DNA of 64,000 bases from positions 186,001-250,000 of the forward strand of contig NZ_VFAH01000008.1 in NCBI RefSeq assembly GCF_008929045.1. The letters run 5' to 3'. Below, one piece after another: positions 33,920 through 43,457 of this stretch (position 1 is the stretch's first letter; each line of letters begins with the position of its first letter). The position numbers were made by a program, and so were the translations under genes. The stretch comes from Noviherbaspirillum aerium (GTDB taxonomy: Bacteria > Pseudomonadota > Gammaproteobacteria > Burkholderiales > Burkholderiaceae_D). The notes below the pieces were generated by a model, which made no database searches, was not told where the DNA came from, and saw only the letters and a list, made by a program, of their open reading frames with translations.

Positions 33920-36900
33920 TCACAAGATCGATTCGCTATCGATGCGCACCAGGCTCTTGCCCCCTGCGACTCGTTGCACCATGACCTTGGTAGCTATTCT
34001 TTCGCTCATCTCCTGAACATGGGTGATGACGCCTACCTTGCGGCCCTGTGACTGCAAGCTATCCAATGCATGCATGGCGATGGACAAGGTATCCGCGTCA
34101 AGGCTGCCAAAGCCTTCGTCAATGAAAAGCGACTCGACGCGCACACGATTTGATGACAACGATGCGAGCCCCAATGCAAGAGCAAGGGAAACCAGGAAGG
34201 ATTCGCCGCCGGAAAGCGAATGAATGGAACGGATCTCATCGCCCATGTCCTGGTCGACGACAAGCAGCGCCAAGGTGTCCTTGACACGCTCCAGCCGATA
34301 CCGGCGCACCAGATCTTCGAGATGCCGGTTAGCGTAGGCCAGAAGAACATCAAGCGTGAATTGCTGTGCGTAGTTGCGGAATTTTTTCCCATCCGCAGAA
34401 CCAATCAGTTCCGCCAGTTGCCCCCACAACCTTGCCTTCTCTTGCTGGCGCTCGAACTCATCAAGTATGGCGACTGATTTCTCGTGGCGAGAATCGTCCT
34501 CGGCTAGCGCAATCTTCTGGCGGGTGAAATCGGTACGGACTGCTTCGAACCGAACCATCAGCTCATCAAGCAGGCTGCTGACGGCATTCGCATCTTCGCT
34601 GCCGACACGCCCTTGTTCATGTGCCGTGCGGCGCTCGGTGCGCTCCTGAAGTATGGCGTTCGCCGTTTGCATCGCGGTAACGGCGGCATGGAGTTCATCT
34701 CTTTCAGCGGAAATCCATTCAAGGCTGTAACCCAAAAGCACCTGAAGACTTTCCGTATCTTGAGTGTCGGCAGCGAAGGCTTTCGCTGCGTTGAAATGCG
34801 TCAGCCAGTCCGACAAGCGGGCACGCGAGTCTGCATGCTCCGCTTCGAGCGTCGCCAGTCGCCGCGCCGTCTTTTCCATGCTTTCCTGGTGCCGGGCTAC
34901 CGCAATGGCACATTCCTGCATGCGCATCGATTGCGCATGCATGGCAGTCTTTGCGAGCGAAACTGCTGCGGCAAGTTGGTCCTCGATTACGGAGAGGGCT
35001 CTGCCCTCGAAGATTTCAGCCCGCGCAGAACGCATGCCTGCGATGCGCCGGCTGCTTTCCTCCAGCATTGCATCCGCACGTTGAAGCTCGGCGTCGCAGC
35101 GTGACTTGGCCTCCTTCAAGCTCATGGCAGAGGCTTCGAGTTCTGCTACGCGCGCGAGATTTTCATCGCGAATCCGACACTGCTCCTGCCAACGTTGAAC
35201 CCGTTGTTCACAATCGAGCCGAAACGCTGCCGGGTCACGTCTCCAGTGCTCGCGCCAATCCGCCGATGCTGTGAATGCGGCACTCAATTCATCCAGAGCC
35301 AGGGCGACCCTTGCGTTTGCTTCAGTCGAACTGGTGATAAGACGGTCGACTTCGTGTTTTCGCTGACGTGCCTCGGTCATGGTCAAGTCGAACTGCGTCT
35401 GCCTCTCCCTCAGTGACACTGCCGCGGCATCAAGCGTCTGTTGTGCCATGTCCAGGCGTTGAGCAGCCTGTTCCGCGCTGCTTTCGGCGACGGCCAGTTC
35501 ATGGAGACGTTCCCGCACGGTGCGTATTTCGTCTGCCAGCCATCGCTCGACGTCCTCGCGGGCGTGGACGTTCGCCTGCGCTGACAGATGGTGCTGAGAC
35601 CATTCAGATTCCGCAGTTGAAACACGTTCCTGCGCATCCTGCATCTGCCGGGAGATTTGCTGAAGGCGCCGTTGACCCTCATGCAAGAGCGCCTCGCTGC
35701 GCGCCTGCCGCGCGAGGAAATTGTCGACCCGTTCGCGGCAGCGGGCAACTTCAGCATCAAATTCCTCCAGCAGGGCGTGCAGTCGCCCGCCGCTGTCCGC
35801 ATAGGGATGTTCGGTTGAACCGCAGACCGGGCAGGGCAGACCGTCTTCCAACGCGTCACGCAGGTTTTTCACCGAGTCGCTGCAGGCTATGCGTGCAGCG
35901 ACCTGGGCTTTTTCCGCCTGACCGAGTGCGGCCTTCGCCGCGGCAATCTCGGTTCGGACATGGTTGTTCGCCAAGGCCGCTTCAGTTTCCGCGCTGCGCA
36001 GCTGCTTGTCCTCATCCTTCAAAACTCGCAGCTGTTGTCTGGCGGTGTTCAAGGTCGACCATAGGCGTGCGCCATCGTCGAGGTTTTCGCGCTTTAGTTC
36101 GAGTTGCTGCCTTTCCTGCCGTATTGCTGATCTGGAATGACTGGCCGATTCGAACTGACAGGTAAGCCTTTGCATCTCGGCCTCGGCCTGGGCACGAGTG
36201 GCGCTTGCAAGCAGGTCTTCCACCTCCGCCAGCCTTGTATCAAACCGATGCGACGCCTCCCTGGCAGCAGCAAGCTCCTGCTCGAGGACATTCAACGAAT
36301 CAAGCTGCAGAGCTGAGTGTTTCAACATCGAGTCCCAGCGCGGCCACTGCAATGCCAGCGGCAGCACGCTTGCTTGATCCGAGAGCCACCGTTCAGCCGC
36401 CTGCCTTGCGCCATTTGCCTCCTCCAGCGCCTTGCACCCGGCATCCATGCGGGCTTCAATTCCAGCCTTGTCTGTTTTGATCCGCGCCACTGCAGTCGCC
36501 GCGATTTCATTGTCGGGGACAAGTGCGGCGATCTGCGCATCAAGTGCTTTCGCCTTGTCGATATCAGGCAGGGCTGCTTCCAGAGTCTGCAAGGCGATTT
36601 TGTGCGCCTGTTCGGCCGCGCCTGCGGCAAGCTCCGCATCCTGGCGGCTTCGGTGTGCCGACGCCAGTTGTGTTTCGATGTGCTCAATCTCGGCTCTGAT
36701 CGATTCAATGGCGGCGGACAGGCGCGCGGTGTCGTCCATTATGGCGCGAGCAGGCTGCACTTGCTCAATCAAGGCCAGTCGATGTCGCCGCTCATCCATG
36801 TTCCGGGATATCAAGGCAAGCCGCTCCGCCTCAAGGCGTGCGTGCTCTTCGTCACGCAGTGCCGCCTGCAATGCGGCGTGCCAGCGCAGCTGTGACTCGA

Positions 36901-37675
36901 GCTCGCCCTTGCGCTGCTCCAACACAGTCATTGCGTCATGCGTCAGCGCGCAATCCCGCTCCAGTTCCAGACGGGCTTGCGCATCAAGAGGTTGCTGATC
37001 CGCCATGCGCTGACTGATTGCATTGAGAATCTGGTGCTCGGATTTTGAACGCTCGAAAGCACGCTTGGACATGTCGCTGTAGATCGCCGTCCCAGTCAGG
37101 GTTTCGAGCAGTTCTCCGCGGTCTCCGTCATCGGCCCTCAAGAATGCAGAAAATTCATTTTGGGCGAGGAGGACCGCACGGGTAAACTGGTCGAAATTCA
37201 GACCGATGCGGGCTTCGATCTCCGCCTTGACTTCGCGGTTGGTGCCACCAATTGCCTGCCGTTCCGGCAAGCTCTGGAGTGACATCACAACCTGCTGCAA
37301 GGCACCGTCGGCCTTGGCACGTGCGCGCCGGACACTCCAGCGCGCGCGGTAGCAACAAGAGTCGTTGCCGATGAAGTCGACTTCGGCATAGCCGTCTGCC
37401 GAGCCTCGCCGCAATAGATTGCGCGTATCCTGCGGCGTTACCGTTTCATCCCGCACGTCCGGCAAGCCGATGCCTTTGCTCCCCGCGCGCGACAGACGCG
37501 GCGTGGCGTCATAGAGCGCAAGACACAGCGCATCCAGCAGAGTGCTTTTGCCTGCGCCGGTCGGGCCGCAGATGGCGAATAATCCGGCGGAGACCAGCGG
37601 CTCCTGCATGAAATCAAGTTCGAACTCCCCGCCCAGCGACGCGAGATTCTTGCCGGCGATTCTTAGTATCTTCAT
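33920..37675 (-). CDS. sbcC: Nuclease complex subunit SbcC
   Basis: A 1251-aa SMC-like ATPase. Walker A is GPTGAGKST near residue 40. Two long coiled coils flank a zinc hook CPVC near 612. The signature SLSGGESFLVSLALALGL and Walker B SLFIDEGFGSLD lie near the C-terminus. With SbcD it cleaves hairpins and protein-blocked DNA ends in recombination repair. Its ATG overlaps the sbcD stop by four bases (ATGA), so translation is coupled. The length is somewhat above the E. coli 1048, owing to longer coils. Confidence 0.96.
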   Translation of the reverse strand: MKILRIAGKNLASLGGEFELDFMQEPLVSAGLFAICGPTGAGKSTLLDALCLALYDATPRLSRAGSKGIGLPDVRDETVTPQDTRNLLRRGSADGYAEVDFIGNDSCCYRARWSVRRARAKADGALQQVVMSLQSLPERQAIGGTNREVKAEIEARIGLNFDQFTRAVLLAQNEFSAFLRADDGDRGELLETLTGTAIYSDMSKRAFERSKSEHQILNAISQRMADQQPLDAQARLELERDCALTHDAMTVLEQRKGELESQLRWHAALQAALRDEEHARLEAERLALISRNMDERRHRLALIEQVQPARAIMDDTARLSAAIESIRAEIEHIETQLASAHRSRQDAELAAGAAEQAHKIALQTLEAALPDIDKAKALDAQIAALVPDNEIAATAVARIKTDKAGIEARMDAGCKALEEANGARQAAERWLSDQASVLPLALQWPRWDSMLKHSALQLDSLNVLEQELAAAREASHRFDTRLAEVEDLLASATRAQAEAEMQRLTCQFESASHSRSAIRQERQQLELKRENLDDGARLWSTLNTARQQLRVLKDEDKQLRSAETEAALANNHVRTEIAAAKAALGQAEKAQVAARIACSDSVKNLRDALEDGLPCPVCGSTEHPYADSGGRLHALLEEFDAEVARCRERVDNFLARQARSEALLHEGQRRLQQISRQMQDAQERVSTAESEWSQHHLSAQANVHAREDVERWLADEIRTVRERLHELAVAESSAEQAAQRLDMAQQTLDAAAVSLRERQTQFDLTMTEARQRKHEVDRLITSSTEANARVALALDELSAAFTASADWREHWRRDPAAFRLDCEQRVQRWQEQCRIRDENLARVAELEASAMSLKEAKSRCDAELQRADAMLEESSRRIAGMRSARAEIFEGRALSVIEDQLAAAVSLAKTAMHAQSMRMQECAIAVARHQESMEKTARRLATLEAEHADSRARLSDWLTHFNAAKAFAADTQDTESLQVLLGYSLEWISAERDELHAAVTAMQTANAILQERTERRTAHEQGRVGSEDANAVSSLLDELMVRFEAVRTDFTRQKIALAEDDSRHEKSVAILDEFERQQEKARLWGQLAELIGSADGKKFRNYAQQFTLDVLLAYANRHLEDLVRRYRLERVKDTLALLVVDQDMGDEIRSIHSLSGGESFLVSLALALGLASLSSNRVRVESLFIDEGFGSLDADTLSIAMHALDSLQSQGRKVGVITHVQEMSERIATKVMVQRVAGGKSLVRIDSESIL

Positions 37676-38916
37676 TTGCGGCCCGCTTCATCCGCCGACC
37701 CTAGCAACAGTTCACCGAAGGCAGCCAGTTGTTCCGCAGATGCCTCGGTGCCGAATTTGCCGGCATACAAGCGCCTGAAAATATCTTCCGGCTGGACGCG
37801 TTCGAGGTCTTCCGTGGCAACCGATATCTGTCTCGGCTGGTCCCTACGCGTAAACGTCGTTTCTATTTTCGCAAGGCGCACATGCTTGCCCTCCAGCGCC
37901 GCTTCGATCCGCGCGCGAAGTCCAGGCTCGGGGCGATCCAGACTGATTCTGACCTGGAGATAAGGTTGCCTTCGATGCTCGGAATGAACGGGATGTTCAA
38001 GGGCGGTCAAGGCTGCAAGCACGTCATCCACGGGAGCAGGGCGGCGCGGTATGCGCAGCAGGTCCACGGTTCGTGGCACACGCAGTTCGGCAATCTTGCT
38101 TACGCCTTCTCCTTCGAGGTCAACGCACAAGACCTGATGGGCATAGTCTATTTCGGTAAACGACATGGGAAGCGGGCTACCGCAATAACGGACATGCTCG
38201 CGTTTTCCGATGCGCTGAGCCTTGTGCAAATGACCGAGCGCCGCATAGGCGACCGAATCGTCGAAGATCGAGTCGGGCAGCGCTTCCGCATTGCCCATGA
38301 CAATGCGCCGTTCGGAGTCCTCCGACGCTTCGCCGCCAAGCATATGGCAGTGACCCAGCGCGATAATGGCTTGTCCAGGTTCCCTCCGTTCCCGAGCGCG
38401 CGCAAGCAGTCGCTGATAAAGCAGTGCGATTCCTGCCTGATATGGATCGCCGGCGTCTTCCACACGTGGTACATCACCGGGACGGAGAAATGGAACCGCC
38501 AGGCACCATGCGGCGATTGTCCTGTCTTGCCGGAAGAGCGGGATCAGCAACTGGTCAAGGTCAATCTCTCCATCGTCAAACCTGCGAACATGCCCTACAA
38601 CCGCAACATTCAGGCCGTCCAGCAGCGGTCTTGGTGCTTCGAGGCGTCCGGGCGAATCGTGATTGCCCGCGATGATAATGATGTTAAGGCAAGGCAGTCG
38701 CCTTTTGGCCTGCTGCAGGAAGGTATAAAACAGCTTTTGCGAGGCAGCGGATGGATTGGCATTGTCGAAAACATCTCCTGCGATAAGCAAGGCGTCAATT
38801 TCCTCGGCGACAAGCGACTCCACGAGCCACGCGAGAAAGCTCTCATGCTCATGACATCGATCGAAATTGTGGAGGGTCTGGCCCAGGTGCCAGTCCGAAG
38901 TGTGCAGGAAACGCAT
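37672..38916 (-). CDS. sbcD: Nuclease complex subunit SbcD
   Basis: A 414-aa Mre11-type metallophosphoesterase. The metal motifs are visible in order: HTSDWHLGQ at the N-terminus, IAGDVFDNANPS near 48, IIIAGNHDSPGRL near 85, and YAALGHLHKAQ near 230. The ATG at 38916 directly starts the phosphoesterase fold and follows AAGGG; the frame runs on to 39018 without support. It supplies the nuclease active site of the SbcCD complex. Confidence 0.95.
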   Translation of the reverse strand: MRFLHTSDWHLGQTLHNFDRCHEHESFLAWLVESLVAEEIDALLIAGDVFDNANPSAASQKLFYTFLQQAKRRLPCLNIIIIAGNHDSPGRLEAPRPLLDGLNVAVVGHVRRFDDGEIDLDQLLIPLFRQDRTIAAWCLAVPFLRPGDVPRVEDAGDPYQAGIALLYQRLLARARERREPGQAIIALGHCHMLGGEASEDSERRIVMGNAEALPDSIFDDSVAYAALGHLHKAQRIGKREHVRYCGSPLPMSFTEIDYAHQVLCVDLEGEGVSKIAELRVPRTVDLLRIPRRPAPVDDVLAALTALEHPVHSEHRRQPYLQVRISLDRPEPGLRARIEAALEGKHVRLAKIETTFTRRDQPRQISVATEDLERVQPEDIFRRLYAGKFGTEASAEQLAAFGELLLGSADEAGRK

Positions 38917-39094
38917 GACATCCCTTAATTCAGCAGCCATGCATGTCAAAACCATGCCGGCTTGGGCCGAAATATAGCAACTGGGAGGAAATGCGTCGAG
39001 GCTTGATGACAGGAGCAAGCGCTCTAGCCGTTCATTGCATCATGCAGGATGTTTAGAACAAGCCGGACATGAAGTTGAACTGAGGCGTCTTCCA

Positions 39095-39122
39095 AAGAAA
39101 AACGCCCCTTGAACAGGGGCGT
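39095..39122 (-). terminator. Rho-independent terminator of the glycine-zipper gene
   Basis: On the minus strand, ACGCCCCT and AGGGGCGT form an 8-bp GC-rich stem over a 5-base loop (39102-39122), followed by TTTTTCTTT. It is about 40 bases past the stop at 39163. Confidence 0.85.
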
Positions 39123-39162
39123 GTAAAGTCGGTACGAATCAATACGAGGCTTTAATATCGAC

Positions 39163-39753
39163 TCAAGGATTCCGCTTTGCAATTTCATTGCCAATGTAGC
39201 CGCCGCCAACGACGCCGGCAACCGTAGCCAGGGCCCGGCCGGAGCCTTTGCCGATCTGGTTGCCGATCAAGCCACCCACCACGGCGCCGACACCGATGCC
39301 GATCGGGCTGTTCTGCGCCGCGGGCGCCGGTTGCTGAACCGGCTGGTAGACCGGGGCAGGGGAGTAGGTTCGTTGCGGCTCCGCCTGCGCGACCTGCACC
39401 GGTTGCGCCGGTTGCGTGCGGGAAGGCGCAGCGTGCTGCACATACTTATGATGCACGACGGTCTTGTGACGAACGACTTCCTTCGGTTCCGCCTGCGCCA
39501 CAGGCGCAGTCGCAGGCTGGGGAGCGGCCGCCAGCGCGGTTGCCGGTAATGCCGGTGCGGCAGCCGGCACGCTTGCCGGAACGATGACCTGAGACGTGGG
39601 CGCCACTACCGGGGCTTTGTCCGACACTGTGCCTTGAGACGCGGGAATGATTCCGACAATCGCAGCTGCCCCGAGCAAGCTTACAAGCATGACAGAAGCA
39701 GCGGCACCAGCCATCAAGGGATGAATACGGTTAGAAGTCTGCGACATTTCCAT
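39163..39753 (-). CDS. Glycine-zipper 2TM-domain envelope protein
   Basis: A 196-aa protein. A hydrophobic N-terminal segment (about 14-36) anchors it in the membrane. A long Ala/Pro/Val-rich middle follows, with His-Lys patches (VRHKTVVHHKYVQH) and a Pro/Gln-rich stretch. The C-terminus is a glycine zipper (IGIGVGAVVGGLIGNQIGKG and VAGVVGGGYIGNEIAKR), as in SlyB/Rickettsia 17-kDa antigen proteins. There is no lipobox cysteine. It probably acts in envelope integrity. The start at 39753 or 39747 is uncertain; the frame opens to 39858. Confidence 0.85.
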   Translation of the reverse strand: MEMSQTSNRIHPLMAGAAASVMLVSLLGAAAIVGIIPASQGTVSDKAPVVAPTSQVIVPASVPAAAPALPATALAAAPQPATAPVAQAEPKEVVRHKTVVHHKYVQHAAPSRTQPAQPVQVAQAEPQRTYSPAPVYQPVQQPAPAAQNSPIGIGVGAVVGGLIGNQIGKGSGRALATVAGVVGGGYIGNEIAKRNP

Positions 39754-40145
39754 TTCGGGGTTTCCATCGGTTTGGTAAGAAGGCAGGATCAGAATACCGC
39801 CTGGCGATTCGACGTTGTAGCGCTCTTGTGTATCACAGGTAAGCGCTTGTAACGCCAATTGGCTTCACGTCTTCGCGGGCTGTGTTTGCGCAGTGTCGCG
39901 AGCGGTCCGGAGTTGCATGGAGGAGTGCATTCGTATGAACGAAAACGAGCGACCCCGGCGCGCATCAGCATCTGGCAGCAGCTTGGCAAACACAGCCTGA
40001 TTGGCGACCGCCAGGTCATAGCAAAGGCGCACAGGAAACGTTTCCGGTGCTGCGTCGTCGGTGTATGCCTAAAGCGTGGCACCAGATCCGTCGGTGAAAG
40101 CACTCGGTGGTGCAGGTTGTAGACGGGAAATGGGCCTCAAGGGGT
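39754..40145. other. Intergenic stretch between the glycine-zipper gene and cheV
   Basis: No gene is supported. Overlapping frames run on both strands (39859-40122 plus, 39789-40103 minus), but neither looks like a protein family or has a ribosome site. Confidence 0.5.
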
Positions 40146-40168
40146 CTGCATCTCTCGGCGAGATGCAG
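40146..40168 (-). terminator. Hairpin after cheV
   Basis: CTGCATCTC (40146-40154) and GAGATGCAG (40160-40168) form a perfect 9-bp stem with a 5-base loop, 27 bases past the cheV stop. No clear T run follows on the minus strand. Confidence 0.5.
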
Positions 40169-40194
40169 GTAAACAGGTAGGCTTGATAGGGGAG

Positions 40195-41139
40195 TTAAAG
40201 AATCTGGCGGATTTTTTCAGCAAGTTCTACCGGGGAAAACTTTGCAACATAGGCATTGGCGCCCGCGCTTTTCACATGAGCCTCGTTGGCAGAACCCGAC
40301 AGCGAAGAGTGGATCAGCACTGGCAGGCTGTTGTAACGATTACTTGTCTTGATCTGCCGGGTCAGCGTGAACCCGTCCATTTCGGGCATTTCCAGGTCGG
40401 TCAGGACGAGCGCCACCTTTTCTCGCAAGGTCTTGTTTTCCTTGTCTGCCTCGGTCGCCAGCTCCTGCAGTTTTTCCCATGCTTCCTTGCCGCTTTTCGT
40501 CATGATGTAAGGCAGCCCCATCTCATCCAGTCCTTTCTGGATGATGGTTCGGGCGATGGCAGAGTCATCCGCCGCAAGAATGACCGCGCCGGGCGGCAAA
40601 CGGATATCTGTGCTGGCATGAGCGGATGGCGTTTCCTTGCCAGGGACGAACTTCTGAACGATGGTTTCGACATCGAGCACTTGAACCAGGCGTGTACCGT
40701 GCACCTCGTCGTTGAGGCGTGCGATGCTGGTAACGGTATTGTCGGCATAACTTCCAGCCGACGGGCGGACCTGGCTCCAGTCCAGCCGAACGATTTCATC
40801 GACCGCTTCCACGGCAAAACACTGCGTCGTCCTTGCAAACTCCGTCACGAGCAAGATGTTGAGACCGGTCGTCGGGCTACATCCAATGAGGCCCGGAAGA
40901 TCGATGACAGGCAGGATTTCGCCGCGCAGGTTAACCACGCCCATCATGTAGGGTGCGCTCTCGGCAATCGGCGTCACCGGGGGCATCGCAACGATTTCCC
41001 TGATCTTGAAAACGTTGATGCCGTACAGTTCATTTTGCTCGCCATTGCTATCGCCGCCGAGACGAAACAGCAGGAGTTCGAACTTGTTCGAGGCGGTCAG
41101 ATTGGTACGCTCATCGACTTCTTGCTGGACAGTGCTCAT
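40195..41139 (-). CDS. cheV: Chemotaxis protein CheV (CheW-receiver fusion)
   Basis: A 314-aa protein. Residues about 20-165 are a CheW-like coupling domain (LYGINVFKIREIV, MGVVNLRGEILPVIDL), and about 185-312 a receiver domain (VILAADDSAIARTII; phospho-acceptor Asp in LVLTDLEMPEMDGF; AKFSPVEL with the conserved Lys). It links chemoreceptors to CheA and can be phosphorylated, probably for adaptation. The ATG at 41139 follows GGGAGA. No other chemotaxis gene is in the window. Confidence 0.94.
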   Translation of the reverse strand: MSTVQQEVDERTNLTASNKFELLLFRLGGDSNGEQNELYGINVFKIREIVAMPPVTPIAESAPYMMGVVNLRGEILPVIDLPGLIGCSPTTGLNILLVTEFARTTQCFAVEAVDEIVRLDWSQVRPSAGSYADNTVTSIARLNDEVHGTRLVQVLDVETIVQKFVPGKETPSAHASTDIRLPPGAVILAADDSAIARTIIQKGLDEMGLPYIMTKSGKEAWEKLQELATEADKENKTLREKVALVLTDLEMPEMDGFTLTRQIKTSNRYNSLPVLIHSSLSGSANEAHVKSAGANAYVAKFSPVELAEKIRQIL

Positions 41140-41355
41140 GCTGTCTCCCTTATGCGTTTTATTGAATGAATCCATTGTCCAGGGCTACAGATGTTTGCTT
41201 ATGCAACACCCGGTACTGAACGCTAAGTGTAAAAGCGCTACCAAATCAAAAATACGCTTTTATACGCCTTGTTGCAAACAGGCAACGAAATATGTCTTCG
41301 GATGGATATTGGGTGATCTTGCAATATATCGAGGTTGGGTAGAATTTGCGTTATG

Positions 41356-41538
41356 TTAAATAATGTCCGTGGCAAAGAATATTTCTTTTCCCTCTACCAT
41401 TTTCAGTCGATTCGCTTTCAGGTCGAGCCACACGTCATCAATCGTGTCTCCGCTCTTCTTGTCTTACCAGCGTTCGTACAAGCCTTTGTCCAATAAAACC
41501 CTAGTCGGCTTGTCAATGCCAAGTGCTAGTAAGAAGAT
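41356..41538 (-). pseudogene. Decayed small gene with one in-frame stop
   Basis: One minus-strand frame reads LALGIDKPTRVLLDKGLYERW, then TAA (41464-41466), then DKKSGDTIDDVWLDLKANRL and KMVEGKEIFFATDII before a final stop at 41356. Both halves look like ordinary protein and join smoothly. A single C-to-T change of a Gln codon (CAA to TAA) would explain the break. GGAG lies eight bases before an ATC at 41536-41538, where a lost start codon may have been. I do not recognise the family. Confidence 0.6.
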
Positions 41539-41557
41539 GCCGCTTGCTCCAGTGAGC

Positions 41558-41782
41558 CTACGGAAGTTCTTTACTTGTATATGTCCACCGTGCTTCCGGC
41601 TCACTTCTCGCCCTGATCCGTTCCCATTTCGCTCCGCAGCGATTGCAACGGTAATATTCGATCCGTCCGCTGGCAGTCGCGCCGTAGTTGATGAGCGCAT
41701 CTGAATGAAGAATCAGATTGGCGTGCGGAGACGTCGTCGCATTCGTGCCGAACAGCCTTGCACAGTCTTCGCATTCGTTCAT
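41558..41782 (-). CDS. Small zinc-ribbon protein, 74 aa
   Basis: The protein begins MNECEDCARLFG and ends with YYRCNRCGAKWERIRA, giving a CxxC pair at each end of a beta-ribbon, the usual one-zinc ribbon layout. GGAGG lies upstream of the ATG at 41782; the frame is open to 41941 but overlaps the next gene. It may be a DNA- or RNA-binding or adaptor protein; nothing more can be said. It sits 19 bases before the decayed gene and 25 bases after the 67-aa gene, all in the same direction. Confidence 0.75.
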   Translation of the reverse strand: MNECEDCARLFGTNATTSPHANLILHSDALINYGATASGRIEYYRCNRCGAKWERIRARSEPEARWTYTSKELP

Positions 41783-41807
41783 CAAACCGCCTCCAGCGTT
41801 GTCGAAT

Positions 41808-42011
41808 TCAATGTTTGGATGCTTTTTCGTTATCCAGATCGACACGGACGATCTCGAAACCACCATCGTAATATCCGCGTTCCTCCGCTGTCGTGCGGGC
41901 TTCTTCGACGCTGCGGAATCGACCGGCTTGCGAAGCATCATCCGTCAGTGACAAATCGTCTGCAAACGGATAAAGATAGCCGTCCGGAGTCTTGATGATG
42001 TAAGCATGCAT
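41808..42011 (-). CDS. Hypothetical protein, 67 aa
   Basis: A small acidic protein (MHAYIIKTPDGYLYPFADD at the N-terminus, FEIVRVDLDNEKASKH at the C-terminus) with an SVEEARTTAEERGYY helix. It reads as a compact beta-alpha fold. AAGGAGA precedes the ATG at 42011. I do not recognise the family. It is the first gene of a short leftward set with the zinc-ribbon gene. Confidence 0.75.
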   Translation of the reverse strand: MHAYIIKTPDGYLYPFADDLSLTDDASQAGRFRSVEEARTTAEERGYYDGGFEIVRVDLDNEKASKH

Positions 42012-42180
42012 GGCACGTCTCCTTGGAATGCCGGACCGCAATGTTGGACGCGGCCAGCCGTAAATGACGCTATCTTTCTGTTCGCGCCCGATCTCGATCT
42101 GTTAGCGGTTTGTCATGCGCTGACGTACGTAAGTTCCAAAGGAGACCGTGTCGGTCAATTTTCAATACCGTAACTTCGCC

Positions 42181-43326
42181 TCAATACGTACCGGGAAGCA
42201 GTATGTTGCGATCCACCTTTCGAATGTCGGTAATCCCGCAAAACGCCATGGTCAGATCCAGCTCCTTGCGGATAATTTGCAGGCATTGACTGACGCCCTC
42301 TTCACCCATCGCACCCAGGCCGAACAGAAACGCTCGCCCAATATAGACACCCTTCGCGCCGAGCGCCAGCGCCTTGATCGCATCCTGGCCGGAGCGGATG
42401 CCGCCGTCCATGTGAACTTCAATCTTGTCACCGACTGCCTCGACGATGCCAGGAACTGCAGAAATGGAGGACCGCGCTCCGTCGAGCTGGCGTCCCCCAT
42501 GATTCGATACGATCAAGGCATCGGCGCCGCTGGCCGCAGCAAGGCGGGCGTCTTCCTCGTCCAGAATCCCCTTGATGATCAGCTTGCCTCCCCATTGATC
42601 CTTGATCCATTTCACGTCATCCCAGGACAGGCGCGGGTCGAATTGCTGGGCTGTCCATGCGGACAGTGAGGACATGTCGGATACGTTGCTCGCATGGCCG
42701 ACAATATTTCCAAAACTCCTGCGCCTGGTACCCAGCATGCCCAGGCACCAGCGTGGCTTTGTCATCATGTTGAGGATATTGGGCACGGTAAGTCTGGGCG
42801 GTGCGGACAGGCCGTTGATCAGATCCTTGTGCCGCTGTCCGAGCACCTGCAGGTCCAGAGTCAGCACGAGTGCGGAACACTGCGCCGCCTTGGCGCGGGC
42901 GATCAGCCGCTTGATGAATTCGCGGTCGCGCATCACATACAGCTGGAACCAGAACGGCTTGCTGGTATGGGCAGCGATGTCTTCGATCGAACAGATGCTC
43001 ATGGTCGATAACGTAAACGGAACGCCGAACTTTTCGGCCGCCTTCGCCGCCAGGATTTCGCCATCCGCATGCTGCATGCCGGTCAATCCGGTGGGCGCCA
43101 GCGCAACCGGCATGGCAACCTCCTGCCCTACCATCGTCGTCTTGAGCGTGCGGTTTTCCATATTGACGGCTACGCGCTGCCGGAACTTGATATGTTCGAA
43201 GTCGGTGCTGTTGGCTCGGTAAGTCGATTCCGTCCAGGAACCGGAATCGGCATAGTCATAGAACATGCGCGGAACACGCCTGTGCGCCAGCTTGCGCAAG
43301 TCTTCGATGGTGGTAATGATAGGCAT
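42181..43326 (-). CDS. lldD: L-lactate dehydrogenase (FMN-dependent, quinone-linked)
   Basis: A 381-aa alpha-hydroxy-acid oxidase family enzyme. FMN and substrate motifs are visible: FYDYADSGSWTE, MPVALAPTGLTGM, FQLYVMRDREF, LTLDLQVLGQRHKD, the catalytic SNHGGRQLDGA near 280, and HMDGGIRSGQDAIKALALGA followed by IGRAFLFGLGAMGEEGV. The length is that of LldD. It oxidises L-lactate to pyruvate and reduces the quinone pool at the membrane. A related 2-hydroxy acid is possible. No lactate permease gene is adjacent. Confidence 0.92.
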   Translation of the reverse strand: MPIITTIEDLRKLAHRRVPRMFYDYADSGSWTESTYRANSTDFEHIKFRQRVAVNMENRTLKTTMVGQEVAMPVALAPTGLTGMQHADGEILAAKAAEKFGVPFTLSTMSICSIEDIAAHTSKPFWFQLYVMRDREFIKRLIARAKAAQCSALVLTLDLQVLGQRHKDLINGLSAPPRLTVPNILNMMTKPRWCLGMLGTRRRSFGNIVGHASNVSDMSSLSAWTAQQFDPRLSWDDVKWIKDQWGGKLIIKGILDEEDARLAAASGADALIVSNHGGRQLDGARSSISAVPGIVEAVGDKIEVHMDGGIRSGQDAIKALALGAKGVYIGRAFLFGLGAMGEEGVSQCLQIIRKELDLTMAFCGITDIRKVDRNILLPGTY

Positions 43327-43457
43327 ACGGTGCTCCTTGCAATGATGCGCAAGTTTAATCCACGCAACCCCGCTGCCGCAGCGCCGAATGCTTGAAATTT
43401 ATTCATCTGCCGGAACCAGTGACGGCGCTGCCCCGGTTCCTTCCGCCGCCGACCTGA

